DNA from: Rickettsiales bacterium
GTDB taxonomy: Bacteria > Pseudomonadota > Alphaproteobacteria > Rs-D84
DNA length: 64,000 nt
Reading direction: 5' to 3'
NCBI GenBank assembly: GCA_031283185.1
Contig: JAITCH010000011.1
Location: 1-64,000 of the forward strand
A program made the translations under genes and the position numbers. The notes beneath the pieces are model-generated. The model saw nothing but the letters and a program-made list of their open reading frames with translations. It did not search any database and was not told where the DNA came from. This document shows positions 43,487-51,579 of the stretch, piece by piece (position 1 is the stretch's first letter; each line of letters starts with the position of its first letter).

Positions 43487-43642
43487 AAAACCCGCAAGTG
43501 GAATTTTTCATCCCGCCGCGTCATTTCCGTCCACTACACTTCGGAAACCCGACGCGCCGCGGACAGAAAGTCCAGACGGGCGGTCGGGTTTCCTTGGTAT
43601 TGAACGGCCTGCCGCGCCGTTGCGATTCCCCTAGCGGGTTTT
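43487..43642 (+). repeat. R5 structured element, copy B (inside the pil operon)
   Basis: Outer stem AAAACCCGC/GCGGGTTTT, inner stem GGAAACCCGAC/GTCGGGTTTCC, second stem GCCGCGTCA with TGCCGCGCC (7 of 9 pairs), apical GGAC/GTCC. It separates pilN from pilO and could act as an internal terminator or processing site. Confidence 0.75.
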
Positions 43643-43654
43643 GATCCCTATTAA

Positions 43655-43749
43655 TTTCCCCTCCAACCCTCATACCCAAGCCTCGCCCGGCTTTGCCGGG
43701 AGAGGAGGAAACCTCGCGGGCTTTGCCCGCATAGGTTTCCGGTGAGGGC
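43655..43749. repeat. Inverted-repeat spacer next to pilN
   Basis: A palindromic stretch with AACCCTCA...TGAGGG-type ends and an inner CCTCGCCCGGCTTTGCCGGGAGAGG, GAGGAAACCTCGCGGGC and TTGCCCGC. It resembles R4 in plan but not in sequence. Confidence 0.6.
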
Positions 43750-45348
43750 TTAATTCAATGGTGCGCCCCATTCGCGCTGTATCGCCCGTTCCGCATCCAT
43801 CGGTGATACATGAACCTGCGGCGTCAAGATAACCACCAATACATCTTTCTTTGACTGCGTATCGCGCGAACCGCCGAGTGCCATAAATCCAGGATCCCCA
43901 GTTCCATACCGAGTATCGTTATTCGTCTGTTTCTCAAATCCCGACAGCACCAGCATCTGACCAGATTCCATTACAACTTCCTGCATAAACGCGCGCTCTT
44001 CAACTTCCGGCAACTGCAAGAATATATTTCCTACTTTTTTGTCTTCCAGATTTATCAATTCGCGCAGCGACATCTTGAATAACAACAGAACGCGGCCGCC
44101 TTCTAATATGCTCGGCAACAACTGCATGGAAAATCCTGTTTCCAAAGTATCTTGCTCAACCGTCGAAGTTACATCCGCCGTGAAAGACCTAGTCTCAAAC
44201 TTCTTTATATAGCCCTGAGTTTTGACATTGCTAACCGGCGCGACACGATTATTCCGGGTCGTAACCGACACATTCGTAACCAGTGAAATTTTTCCTTGTT
44301 TCGCCAATGCTTGTATCAAAGCGGCAGATCCCGCCGCCGGACCAAACGGAGAATTCGCAACAGCAGAACCACTTAACGATCCGCCAGCCGCGCCAGCAAC
44401 ATCATTATTCAGAACAGCCAAGTTCAGCGCGTTCGCGCCTGAAATTTCTGGATTGCCGCCTGGACGAGATACAAGTTGCAAGCCCGATGTTGATTGTATC
44501 GCCGCGCCCAAATTCAATCCAAACGCATTTGCATTAGAAATAGAAACTTGCAAGACCTTTACATCAATTGAAATCTGCTGAGATAATCTTCTGTTCTGCC
44601 TTGCGACATAATCGCTAACTCGCGCCAAGACACTCGGGGCGGCCGTAACCGTTATAGTCCCCAATGACCGCGACACCGTGAACTTTGCATTATTCACGCC
44701 ATCCAAAATCGCGCTAATACTTTTTTCAATCTCTTCCCATTCGCGCATATTGGATTCCAACGCAACCTGATTGGAATCATCAGTTTGAATTCTGGACGAT
44801 ACACTTATATCCGTCCCCAAAGCATTCAGATTAAATGTCTTCGTTTCGGTTTGATAAAACACAATTGACTGCCTGTCGTAATACCACAGCAAGTCCATAT
44901 CCATCGCCGCCTTGCTCAGCAAGTCCGACAGCCGCCCGCTATGTTCAATGCGAACTTTATTATTTAATTTATCACTGCCAATCTGCCCATCTATGACCAC
45001 AGGAATCCCAGTCGCCTCTTTTACTATATTCGCAAGTTCGGATAAATTCACAGGCTCGTTATTAATAATCGTAACACCAGTTGATGTTTCAAACTTCGCC
45101 GGCAAATCATTTTTATGCGGAATTAAAACTGAACGGGATCCCAGCCATACGCCCTCTGATGCCGAAACCGTATCTCCCGAAACTCTGGAAGTCGGCGTGC
45201 GCGCGCTTTCCAATGCGCGATACGCATTCAGATAATCATCATCCACGGCAGACGCAACCTTGGCCGAATCTTTATTAGAACAAGCCGAAACCGCCGCCGC
45301 CATAAGCGCGAGATATAAAAACTTTTTACATACCATGGTTTTCCCCAT
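43750..45348 (-). CDS. pilN: Type IVb pilus secretin (PilN/PulD-like)
   Basis: Outer-membrane secretin of 532 residues, a lipoprotein with lipobox VSAC (Cys at residue 23). N-terminal STN/N0-type domain around VTIINNEPVNLSELANIVKEATGIPVV; the second half is the secretin domain, with TAAPSVLARVSDYV, VDVKVLQVSIS-like IDVKVLQVSISN, and the terminal LVVILTPQVHV. It forms the channel the pilus passes through. The ATG at 45348 gives the longest frame; 45336 is an alternative. It overlaps pilL by 23 bases. Confidence 0.9.
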   Translation of the reverse strand: MGKTMVCKKFLYLALMAAAVSACSNKDSAKVASAVDDDYLNAYRALESARTPTSRVSGDTVSASEGVWLGSRSVLIPHKNDLPAKFETSTGVTIINNEPVNLSELANIVKEATGIPVVIDGQIGSDKLNNKVRIEHSGRLSDLLSKAAMDMDLLWYYDRQSIVFYQTETKTFNLNALGTDISVSSRIQTDDSNQVALESNMREWEEIEKSISAILDGVNNAKFTVSRSLGTITVTAAPSVLARVSDYVARQNRRLSQQISIDVKVLQVSISNANAFGLNLGAAIQSTSGLQLVSRPGGNPEISGANALNLAVLNNDVAGAAGGSLSGSAVANSPFGPAAGSAALIQALAKQGKISLVTNVSVTTRNNRVAPVSNVKTQGYIKKFETRSFTADVTSTVEQDTLETGFSMQLLPSILEGGRVLLLFKMSLRELINLEDKKVGNIFLQLPEVEERAFMQEVVMESGQMLVLSGFEKQTNNDTRYGTGDPGFMALGGSRDTQSKKDVLVVILTPQVHVSPMDAERAIQREWGAPLN

Positions 45349-46135
45349 CCTCCAAAGTGCTTACTACCAACACTCTGTTCCCTTTATAAAACCTGGCATA
45401 AGGCACCGGAGTCGCCCGCGCAAAATTTCTCACCAATGCACTTGATACATCCATAAACCGACCCTCAAATACCGCGCTCGCCGAAATCGGATATTCGCGC
45501 GATGTATTCCAAACCAAGTCCCATCCCGCAGCCTTTGCCCATTCGTTCAATACAACACGCAATGGTTTGCCCGCAACAACAACCCAACTCCGCACAGCAT
45601 CGCCCGGTGTTGCAGTCGCCGCCGCCTCTCCGCCCATATAATTTCCATCCAATATAACTCCGCCATTTGATTCCGCAGAATTATCTTCTATGCGGCGCGT
45701 ATCATTATATTTCCTGTCAGTCGTCGACATTACCAACGCCGATCCGCCATCGTCTTCCAACATCTCTTGCACTAATAACGGCATCTTCGCATCCGAATTA
45801 TAATTGAAAGCCGGAGGCGCATCATTGCCATGCATCATATCCGCACCACCTGTGAAAGAATTCTGATCACCCCAATTATTTGTTATGATCTGATTGTCCA
45901 CGCGTAATCCCGAAGTGCGATAAATTTTATGATTTGTCTGCGGATTTCTATTGGCTTCCGACTTGCCGTGAATATAGTTTAAGGTCGCAGAATTGTCAGC
46001 CGCTTTGGGCGCGTTAAGGCTTAATCCCTCGTCGGGACCCTGCCATACCAAACCGCTGCGATCCACATCATCAGATGCAATGACTGAACCCACGACTAAA
46101 ATCCCGCATAGAGCGGCGATAAGTCTTTGAAACAT
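45326..46135 (-). CDS. pilL: PilL/TcpQ-like pilus assembly protein
   Basis: A 269-residue secreted protein with signal peptide (residues 1-20). The first 160 residues are low-complexity and unlike anything known. The last 100 match the TcpQ/PilL domain, with SWVVVAGKPLRVVLNEWAKAAGWDLVW and FARATPVPYARFYKGNRVLVV. It acts at the secretin, probably helping its assembly or localisation. First gene of the pil operon; the promoter should be in the AT-rich stretch just upstream. Confidence 0.72.
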   Translation of the reverse strand: MFQRLIAALCGILVVGSVIASDDVDRSGLVWQGPDEGLSLNAPKAADNSATLNYIHGKSEANRNPQTNHKIYRTSGLRVDNQIITNNWGDQNSFTGGADMMHGNDAPPAFNYNSDAKMPLLVQEMLEDDGGSALVMSTTDRKYNDTRRIEDNSAESNGGVILDGNYMGGEAAATATPGDAVRSWVVVAGKPLRVVLNEWAKAAGWDLVWNTSREYPISASAVFEGRFMDVSSALVRNFARATPVPYARFYKGNRVLVVSTLEDGENHGM

Positions 46136-46205
46136 GATTAAATCCTTTCCTTCCCCGAAGTCCTTCTCACTATTATATCAGATTTAGCACAGGTTGAGCA
46201 AGGTC

Positions 46206-46359
46206 AAAAAACATAAGGTGCATTTTTCGTTTGCGGTCTATATCGCCGATTATCTGCGGAAAATGGGGGCACACTCATTGGCATCCAGCCAACTTCGCCC
46301 CCATTTTCCTTGATCCTCGACAATCTATCCTCGCAAACGCGATGCACCTAATGTTTTTT
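46206..46359 (+). repeat. R5 structured element, copy C
   Basis: The best-paired copy: outer AAAAAACATAAGGTGCAT with ATGCACCTAATGTTTTTT (one mismatch), second CGTTTGCG/CGCAAACG, inner GGAAAATGGGGGC/GCCCCCATTTTCC (13 perfect pairs), apical TTGGC/GCCAA. Confidence 0.85.
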
Positions 46360-46422
46360 GCGGGTTATTATTGCGACAACCTATACCACTCGTCATCCCG
46401 GCGAAGGCCGGGATATTTGTAA

Positions 46423-46457
46423 TAAGTCATTGCCCGGCTTGACCGGGCAATCTCGGC
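46423..46457 (+). repeat. R1 palindrome
   Basis: TAAGTCATTGCCCGGCTTGACCGGGCAATCTCGG follows an R2-like palindrome CGTCATCCCGGCGAAGGCCGGGATA (46391-46417). Confidence 0.85.
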
Positions 46458-46467
46458 AAAATAAAAA

Positions 46468-47565
46468 TTATGCAGACTGCAATTCTTCCAACAACTTCTT
46501 CTGCTTGCTCGAAAGCCTAGTCGGAACATCCGTCTTTATATTAAGATATAAATCCCCGCGACTACCCGCGCGCCCCATCATCGGCATACCATTTCCCTTT
46601 AACCTCAACTTGGATCCAACCTGCGTTCCCTGTGGAATTTTTACCTCTATACTCTTACCATCAATCCCCGCAACCTCAACCTGACCGCCCAATGCAAGGG
46701 TCGCAAACGGCACAGATAAATTCACCAATAAATCATCGCCATTCCTTGAAAATACCTCATCCCTCGCAACAGAAACATCAACAAATAAATCGCCGTTCCT
46801 TCCGCCAAGTCTTCCCGCTTCGCCCTGCCCCGGAACTCTCAGCCTTGACCCGTCCTGCACGCCCGCAGGAATTTTTACCTCTATCGTTCTCTTACCCGCA
46901 GTCGCGCCCGCACCATTACAAGCACTACATTTTTTATCCGCTTTCCGTCCCGTCCCATGACAATCAGGACATTCCGAAACAGATGAAAAGAATCCATTAG
47001 ACCTTCGCACCGAACCCGATCCGCCGCAACTTTTACAAGCAGGCGCGGGACTGCCATCCGCCGTCCCCTGTCCATTACATTTCTCGCACTTCACATTCGC
47101 ATTAAATTTCACTTCTATATTTTTTCCATAAAACGCATCTTTCAGACTTATACGAACCTCATGAAGCATATCCCGCCCATTAGTATCGGGCGCGGAATGT
47201 CTACCGCCGCCAAAACCCATTTGCGAAAATATATCTTCAAACATATCGCCAAAGCCTGCTGAATTAAAATCAAAGCCCTGAAAACCACCCGCGCCGCCAA
47301 ACGGATTACCGCCCTGCCCAAATGGATTGCCACCGCCGCCGCCTTGGAACGCAGCCTCGCCATATTGGTCATAAGCCGCCCTTTTCTGCGGATCGCGGAG
47401 CACATCATAAGCGTTATTAACTTCCTTGAATTTTGATTCGGCCTCTTTATTGCCCGGATTTTTATCCGGATGATATTTCATAACTAATTTATGATAAGCC
47501 TTTTTCAGGTCTGCTTCGGACGAGCCCTTTGGAACACCTAAAATTTCATAAAAATCTTTCGCCAT
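46468..47565 (-). CDS. dnaJ: Chaperone protein DnaJ
   Basis: Hsp40 co-chaperone that stimulates DnaK. J-domain at residues 1-70 with the HPD motif ([10 protein letters not shown]), a Gly/Phe-rich linker, and the zinc-finger domain with four CxxCxGxG units ([32 protein letters not shown]). The client-binding C-terminal domains complete the 365 residues. dnaK is not adjacent. R5 elements flank the gene on both sides. Confidence 0.95.
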   Translation of the reverse strand: MAKDFYEILGVPKGSSEADLKKAYHKLVMKYHPDKNPGNKEAESKFKEVNNAYDVLRDPQKRAAYDQYGEAAFQGGGGGNPFGQGGNPFGGAGGFQGFDFNSAGFGDMFEDIFSQMGFGGGRHSAPDTNGRDMLHEVRISLKDAFYGKNIEVKFNANVKCEKCNGQGTADGSPAPACKSCGGSGSVRRSNGFFSSVSECPDCHGTGRKADKKCSACNGAGATAGKRTIEVKIPAGVQDGSRLRVPGQGEAGRLGGRNGDLFVDVSVARDEVFSRNGDDLLVNLSVPFATLALGGQVEVAGIDGKSIEVKIPQGTQVGSKLRLKGNGMPMMGRAGSRGDLYLNIKTDVPTRLSSKQKKLLEELQSA

Positions 47566-47628
47566 AATTATCTCTTTTTTACAATAGATATAGAGTAATA
47601 ACTTAAAAAGTCAAGGGTTCATATGTCC

Positions 47629-47783
47629 AAAAAACATAACCTCGGTTTTTCGTTTGTTGTCTATAACGACCACTACCTTCGTCCACCTTAGGGCCACTCA
47701 TTGGCATCCAGCCAACTTCGCCCCCGGCTTTCCTCGGTATTGATCGTTCTATCCTAACAAACGCGACCTCGTTAATGTTTTTT
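47629..47783 (+). repeat. R5 structured element, copy D
   Basis: Second stem CGTTTGTT/AACAAACG, third stem AACGA/TCGTT and apical TTGGC/GCCAA are intact. The outer stem pairs only at AAAAAACAT/ATGTTTTTT and the inner stem is weak, so it looks like a decaying copy. Confidence 0.7.
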
Positions 47784-47798
47784 GAGATTATTTATTAT

Positions 47799-47898
47799 CG
47801 TCATCCCCGCGAAGGCGGGGATCTCAAATTGTATAATGCAAAAAAATTCCCCTTCGCTGGCGAAGGGGTGGCAACCGAAGGCTGACGGGGTAGTGGTA
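47799..47898 (+). repeat. R2 plus R4-like repeat
   Basis: R2 GTCATCCCCGCGAAGGCGGGGATCTCAAATTGTATA (47799-47834) and the R4-like AATTCCCCTTCGCTGGCGAAGGGGTGG (47846-47898), just past the dnaN stop. Confidence 0.8.
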
Positions 47899-47899
47899 A

Positions 47900-49021
47900 T
47901 TACACTCTCTGAGGCATCAGGATATAAATGCAATCCGAACCTTTATCCTTACCCTGCATAATCGTCGGGCTCAGCGAATCCATCATAGAAATCTGCATCT
48001 TATCCGCATCAATCTGCGTCGCTATATCCAACAAGAACCGAACATTAAACACAATCTGAAACTGCTCGGCATTATTATATTCTATATCCATTTCTTCAAC
48101 CGCCGCACCAGCCTCGGGCGCGGAGGTATTCGCAACCAATTTGCCAGTGCTGAAATTAAGCACTACCGATTTCGTCCTCTCCGTGGATGTTACGGACACG
48201 CGATCAATCATTTCAACAAACGGCAATCTACCAAACACCGCCAACTTATCATTATTTTTTGGAATGACCACGCGATAATTCGGATATTGCGCGTCAACCA
48301 GTTTTGTGGTTAAGACCGCCGCGCCAAGAGTAAATCTCGCCTTGGTATCCGACAATTCCACAACCACATCATCAACCTCTGCATCCGCCAATAACTTTGA
48401 CAATTCGCCAATAACGCGACGCGGAAGAATAACGCTTGGCATCGCCTCTGACCCGGCCGGCGCGGCCGCGGAACATACCGCCATTCTTTGCGAATCAGTC
48501 GCAACGGCCGTCAATAATTTATTCTTGCCGTCTTCTGTAATGTGGAAGAATATACCCGCAAGGTGATACCGAGTATCATCAGTCGGCATAGCAAATTTCG
48601 TCTTGTCCATCATCCGCGCAAGTTCGCCCGTGGTCATCGTGAACTTGGTCGAAAGATTCGCGCCGGACATAGTTGGAAAACTATCCGCCGACAAAGTCGA
48701 CAAAGTAAATTTCGCCTTGCCGCTCGACACGATTAACTGCTGTTCATTTAATTGGCGAATTTTAACTTCGGCCTCTTCGGGAAGTTTTCTCAAAATATCA
48801 TAAAGCAAATGGACAGGAACCGTTATTTTTCCCGGCAAAGTAATATCCGCCTGCACGCGTTCCACCAATTCAAGGTCAACATTCGCAGCGGTTATGACCA
48901 GGTCTTCCTTGGCCTCAATTCTGACATTCATCATTATGGGCAGCGGCGCGCGCCGTTCCACAATAGACTGCATATGCGCGATGCTTTTTATCAGCACTTG
49001 GCGATAGACCGAGAATTCCAT
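47900..49021 (-). CDS. dnaN: DNA polymerase III sliding clamp (beta)
   Basis: Ring-shaped processivity clamp, 373 residues in three similar domains. Domain 1 starts MEFSVYRQVLIKSIAHMQSIVERRAPLPI, with ILRKLPEEAEVKI and FPTM; domain 3 ends in SPTIMQGKDKGSDCIYILMPQRV, the conserved C-terminus. It binds the polymerase and MutL/MutS. Upstream, the leader TCCCTAGAAATAAGGAGC has the same layout as those of the HTH gene at 191 and the micro-ORF at 16925. Confidence 0.95.
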   Translation of the reverse strand: MEFSVYRQVLIKSIAHMQSIVERRAPLPIMMNVRIEAKEDLVITAANVDLELVERVQADITLPGKITVPVHLLYDILRKLPEEAEVKIRQLNEQQLIVSSGKAKFTLSTLSADSFPTMSGANLSTKFTMTTGELARMMDKTKFAMPTDDTRYHLAGIFFHITEDGKNKLLTAVATDSQRMAVCSAAAPAGSEAMPSVILPRRVIGELSKLLADAEVDDVVVELSDTKARFTLGAAVLTTKLVDAQYPNYRVVIPKNNDKLAVFGRLPFVEMIDRVSVTSTERTKSVVLNFSTGKLVANTSAPEAGAAVEEMDIEYNNAEQFQIVFNVRFLLDIATQIDADKMQISMMDSLSPTIMQGKDKGSDCIYILMPQRV

Positions 49022-49154
49022 AATTTGCTCCTTATTTCTAGGGACTTTACAAAAAAAACCACAGCCAAATCAAGAGAATTTTAAGATATTTCTTGACTTT
49101 CTGCAAATTCGTCCCACAATGGCAATACATACCTGGTCAGGAGGGACTACGCAA

Positions 49155-50159
49155 ATGACACATTCTTTTCCGTTTTCTTCGGCAGTTTTAGACTCGCTTA
49201 TTCCGCCGCAAACAGGCTTTGATGTCGCGCGCGACACATCGCACCCGGATCTCCAACTCTATATAACCGCAGGCGGGGCAAAGACTTTCTTCGTTCGCAA
49301 GCGCGTCCGCGGTAAGGACATACGCAAACTAATCGGCCGTTTTCCCGATATGTCCATTGACGAAGCGCGGGACGCCACAAAATCCGCATTAATGAAAATG
49401 CGCCAGCCAGTCAAAGTCCGCCACGGCGATATAACCCTTAAACGAATGGCTGAAATCTACATCAAGGACAAAGTCCGCAGGGCGGAATCATCAAAACAAA
49501 AACTTGAACGAACCATCGCCCGTTTATGGGTAGATATACTCGGCAAAAAAATTACTGAAATAACACGCGAAACCCTGTCCGGCCTCCATTTCGAAATCGC
49601 AATGAAACACGGCAAATCCACCGCCAACAGAATGCGCGAAACGCTCTCCGCCATCTTCAACTACGCCATCGAAGAAGGCTACACCAAGGAAAATCCCGCC
49701 AAGGATTTGGAAAACTTTCCCGAAGGCGGATTCAATCGCCGCATATCAGACGGCGAATTCCATTCACTTATCCGCGCAATGGATATGGAGAAAAATCCAA
49801 CTATGCGCGCCGCTATGAAAATGCTCGTCTTCGGATTTTCTAATAAAAGCGATATACTCGGAATGAAATGGAAATCTCTCGACCTTAACCGCGATGTCTG
49901 GCATAACAAGCCCCTGTCCGACAAGGCCGTTTTATTATTGGAACAACTACCGCAAAAATCCAAATATGTCTTTCCGAATACCGCAGGCGCGAAGGGTCAT
50001 ATAACCGATCCGAAACGCGCTTGGAAGCGTATAACCGACCGCGCAGGATTATCCAATATGCGTATCGCCGATATATATAAGACCCTCCGCGGGCAAGTAG
50101 ACAAGCACGAAGGCAACATCCGCCGCCAGATCAACTCCATTCTTGATCGCATCGCTTAA
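49155..50159 (+). CDS. Degenerate tyrosine-recombinase-like protein
   Basis: A 334-residue protein with the layout of P4-type integrases: an Arm-DNA-binding N-terminal domain (LQLYITAGGAKTFFVRKRVRGKDIRKLIGRFPDMSIDEARDATKS in sequence), a core-binding middle, and a C-terminal half in the position of the catalytic domain. The usual R...HxxR...H...Y residues are not recoverable: where an Arg is expected the text reads FSNKSDILGMKW, and the box II position is RIADIYKTLRGQ. It therefore probably binds DNA without recombining it. ATG 49155 follows a strong CAGGAGGG site; 49119 is an upstream alternative without one. Confidence 0.65.
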   Translation: MTHSFPFSSAVLDSLIPPQTGFDVARDTSHPDLQLYITAGGAKTFFVRKRVRGKDIRKLIGRFPDMSIDEARDATKSALMKMRQPVKVRHGDITLKRMAEIYIKDKVRRAESSKQKLERTIARLWVDILGKKITEITRETLSGLHFEIAMKHGKSTANRMRETLSAIFNYAIEEGYTKENPAKDLENFPEGGFNRRISDGEFHSLIRAMDMEKNPTMRAAMKMLVFGFSNKSDILGMKWKSLDLNRDVWHNKPLSDKAVLLLEQLPQKSKYVFPNTAGAKGHITDPKRAWKRITDRAGLSNMRIADIYKTLRGQVDKHEGNIRRQINSILDRIA

Positions 50160-50165
50160 TCGGAC

Positions 50166-50320
50166 AAAAAATCCTAACTTTGTATTTCATCCCGGCTTGA
50201 TATTTCCGCCCACTACACTTCGGAACGGCAGGGAAACTTATGGGCATCCAGCCCACCGCGCCCTGCCGTTCCTTGGTATTGGACGGCCTATCAAGCCGCT
50301 CAGACAAAGTTGGATTTTTT
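50166..50320 (+). repeat. R5 structured element, copy E
   Basis: Outer AAAAAATCCTAACTTTG with CAAAGTT-GGATTTTTT, second CGGCTTGATA/TATCAAGCCG (10 perfect), third CCG/CGG plus CC/GG, inner GGAACGGCAGGG/CCCTGCCGTTCC (12 perfect), apical TGGGC/GCCCA. It lies between convergent genes. Confidence 0.85.
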
Positions 50321-50339
50321 GCACGATATTAATTTATTG

Positions 50340-50429
50340 TCGTCATCCCCGCGCAGGCGGGGATCTCAAATTGTATAAAGCAAAAAAGGGATTTGCCCCT
50401 TGGCCTTTTGATTTGCCGGGGCAAATCCA
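50340..50429 (+). repeat. R2 and R3 repeats
   Basis: R2 CGTCATCCCCGCGCAGGCGGGGATCTCAAATTGTATA (50340-50376), then R3 GGGATTTGCCCCTTGGCCTTTTGATTTGCCGGGGCAAATCC (50388-50429). Confidence 0.85.
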
Positions 50430-50448
50430 ACTAAAAAATTGCACTATT

Positions 50449-51579
50449 CTACTGATTCATTAAACAATCACTTGGCAAGCCGTGTGCCTTACATTCACGG
50501 ATCAACCGCCAATTTGCATGATTCTCTTGATGCTCTTCGTGCGTTTCCGCAAACACATGCCCGCCCGTTCCATCCGCTACAAAATAATAAAACTTATGCT
50601 TTTCCGGCCTCATCGCAGCCCTTATCGCATCCAATCCGGGATTCGCAATCGGACGCGGCGGCAAGCCCTTATACTTATAAGTATTATACGGACTATCAAA
50701 TTGTAAATGCGCCCGCGTAATCCCCCGCCCCTGCATATGCCCAAGCCCATTCGTAACCGCATACACAACAGTCGGATCCGCCTGCAAACGCTGATCAATT
50801 TTCAACCGATTAATATAGACCCCCGCTACGCGCGGCATCTCTGCTAATATACTCGTCTCTTTCTGCACCAATGCAGCAAGGCTTAACAACTCATTCCAAT
50901 CCTTTATAGGCGCGGGAAAATTCACGCCATTAATTTCGCGCACCCTCGCCATCTTCGCCGCCAAAGTTTCAAGCACTTTATTCCTATTCGTCCCGCGCGC
51001 AAAAGCATAAGTATCCGGGAATAATTCCCCGTCATTATATACCACGCGAATTTCGCCGCTTAATTCGGGATTCATTCCGACAATTTCATAAATCTGCTTT
51101 GCCGTCAAACCCTCGGGAATCGTCAATGTCGTAGTCGCTATATTCCCGCGCCCTAAATCGCGCGCTACGCCCCAAACACTCCGCCCAGGTTTCAAGTCAT
51201 AAGTTCCAACCTGCACCCGTCCGCCCCAAGCCATAACAGATGCCTTAAATAGATATTCGCTGATTATCAATCCATTTGATTTCAAGTCGGATGATATACG
51301 CGAAACCGATGCGCCCGGCGCAACCACCAATTCCGATTTCACTCGTATCGGAGATAAGATAAATGTCGCATAAGAAATAATCAATCCCAGCACAACAATA
51401 ACAGCAATCGCAATTTGAGAAATTGTGTTGCGGAAATTTAATAAGGTCGAACCACCCCGTCCGGCTACGCCGGACACCCCGCCACCCTTGGCGTGGAATT
51501 TTGAGCGCGACACAAGCGAAGGGGACTTTTTAGTGTTTGCGGGGAATTTCTTTTTTGATGTCTTCTTTTTCACAGGCAT
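50449..51579 (-). CDS. mltG: Endolytic murein transglycosylase MltG
   Basis: Membrane-bound enzyme that cuts nascent glycan strands. 376 residues: cytoplasmic N-tail, one TM helix at residues 51-72, a LysM-like domain, and the YceG/MltG domain with the catalytic-Glu stretch LAALVQKETSILAEMPRVAGVYINRL, LQADPTVVYA and YNTYKYKGLPPRPIANPGLDAI. The cytoplasmic tail includes SKFHAKGGGVSGVAGRGGS, translated from an R4 repeat half (51448-51500). The start overlaps the fabF stop (TAATG). The fabF-mltG order is usual in proteobacteria. Confidence 0.92.
   Translation of the reverse strand: MPVKKKTSKKKFPANTKKSPSLVSRSKFHAKGGGVSGVAGRGGSTLLNFRNTISQIAIAVIVVLGLIISYATFILSPIRVKSELVVAPGASVSRISSDLKSNGLIISEYLFKASVMAWGGRVQVGTYDLKPGRSVWGVARDLGRGNIATTTLTIPEGLTAKQIYEIVGMNPELSGEIRVVYNDGELFPDTYAFARGTNRNKVLETLAAKMARVREINGVNFPAPIKDWNELLSLAALVQKETSILAEMPRVAGVYINRLKIDQRLQADPTVVYAVTNGLGHMQGRGITRAHLQFDSPYNTYKYKGLPPRPIANPGLDAIRAAMRPEKHKFYYFVADGTGGHVFAETHEEHQENHANWRLIRECKAHGLPSDCLMNQ
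51448..51500 (-). repeat. R4 repeat half inside mltG
   Basis: On the minus strand AATTCCACGCCAAGGGTGGCGGGGTGTCCGGCGTAGCCGGACGGGGTGGTTCGACC. It matches the intergenic copy at 28915 and is translated in the N-terminal tail of MltG. Confidence 0.8.

Larger units (their letters stand above)
46136..46467. other. Intergenic region with R5 copy C, R2 and R1
   Basis: About 330 bases without a gene. It includes the pilL promoter region near 46170-46200, R5 copy C (46206-46359), an R2-like palindrome (46391-46417) and R1 (46423-46457), which ends just before the dnaJ stop. Confidence 0.75.
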
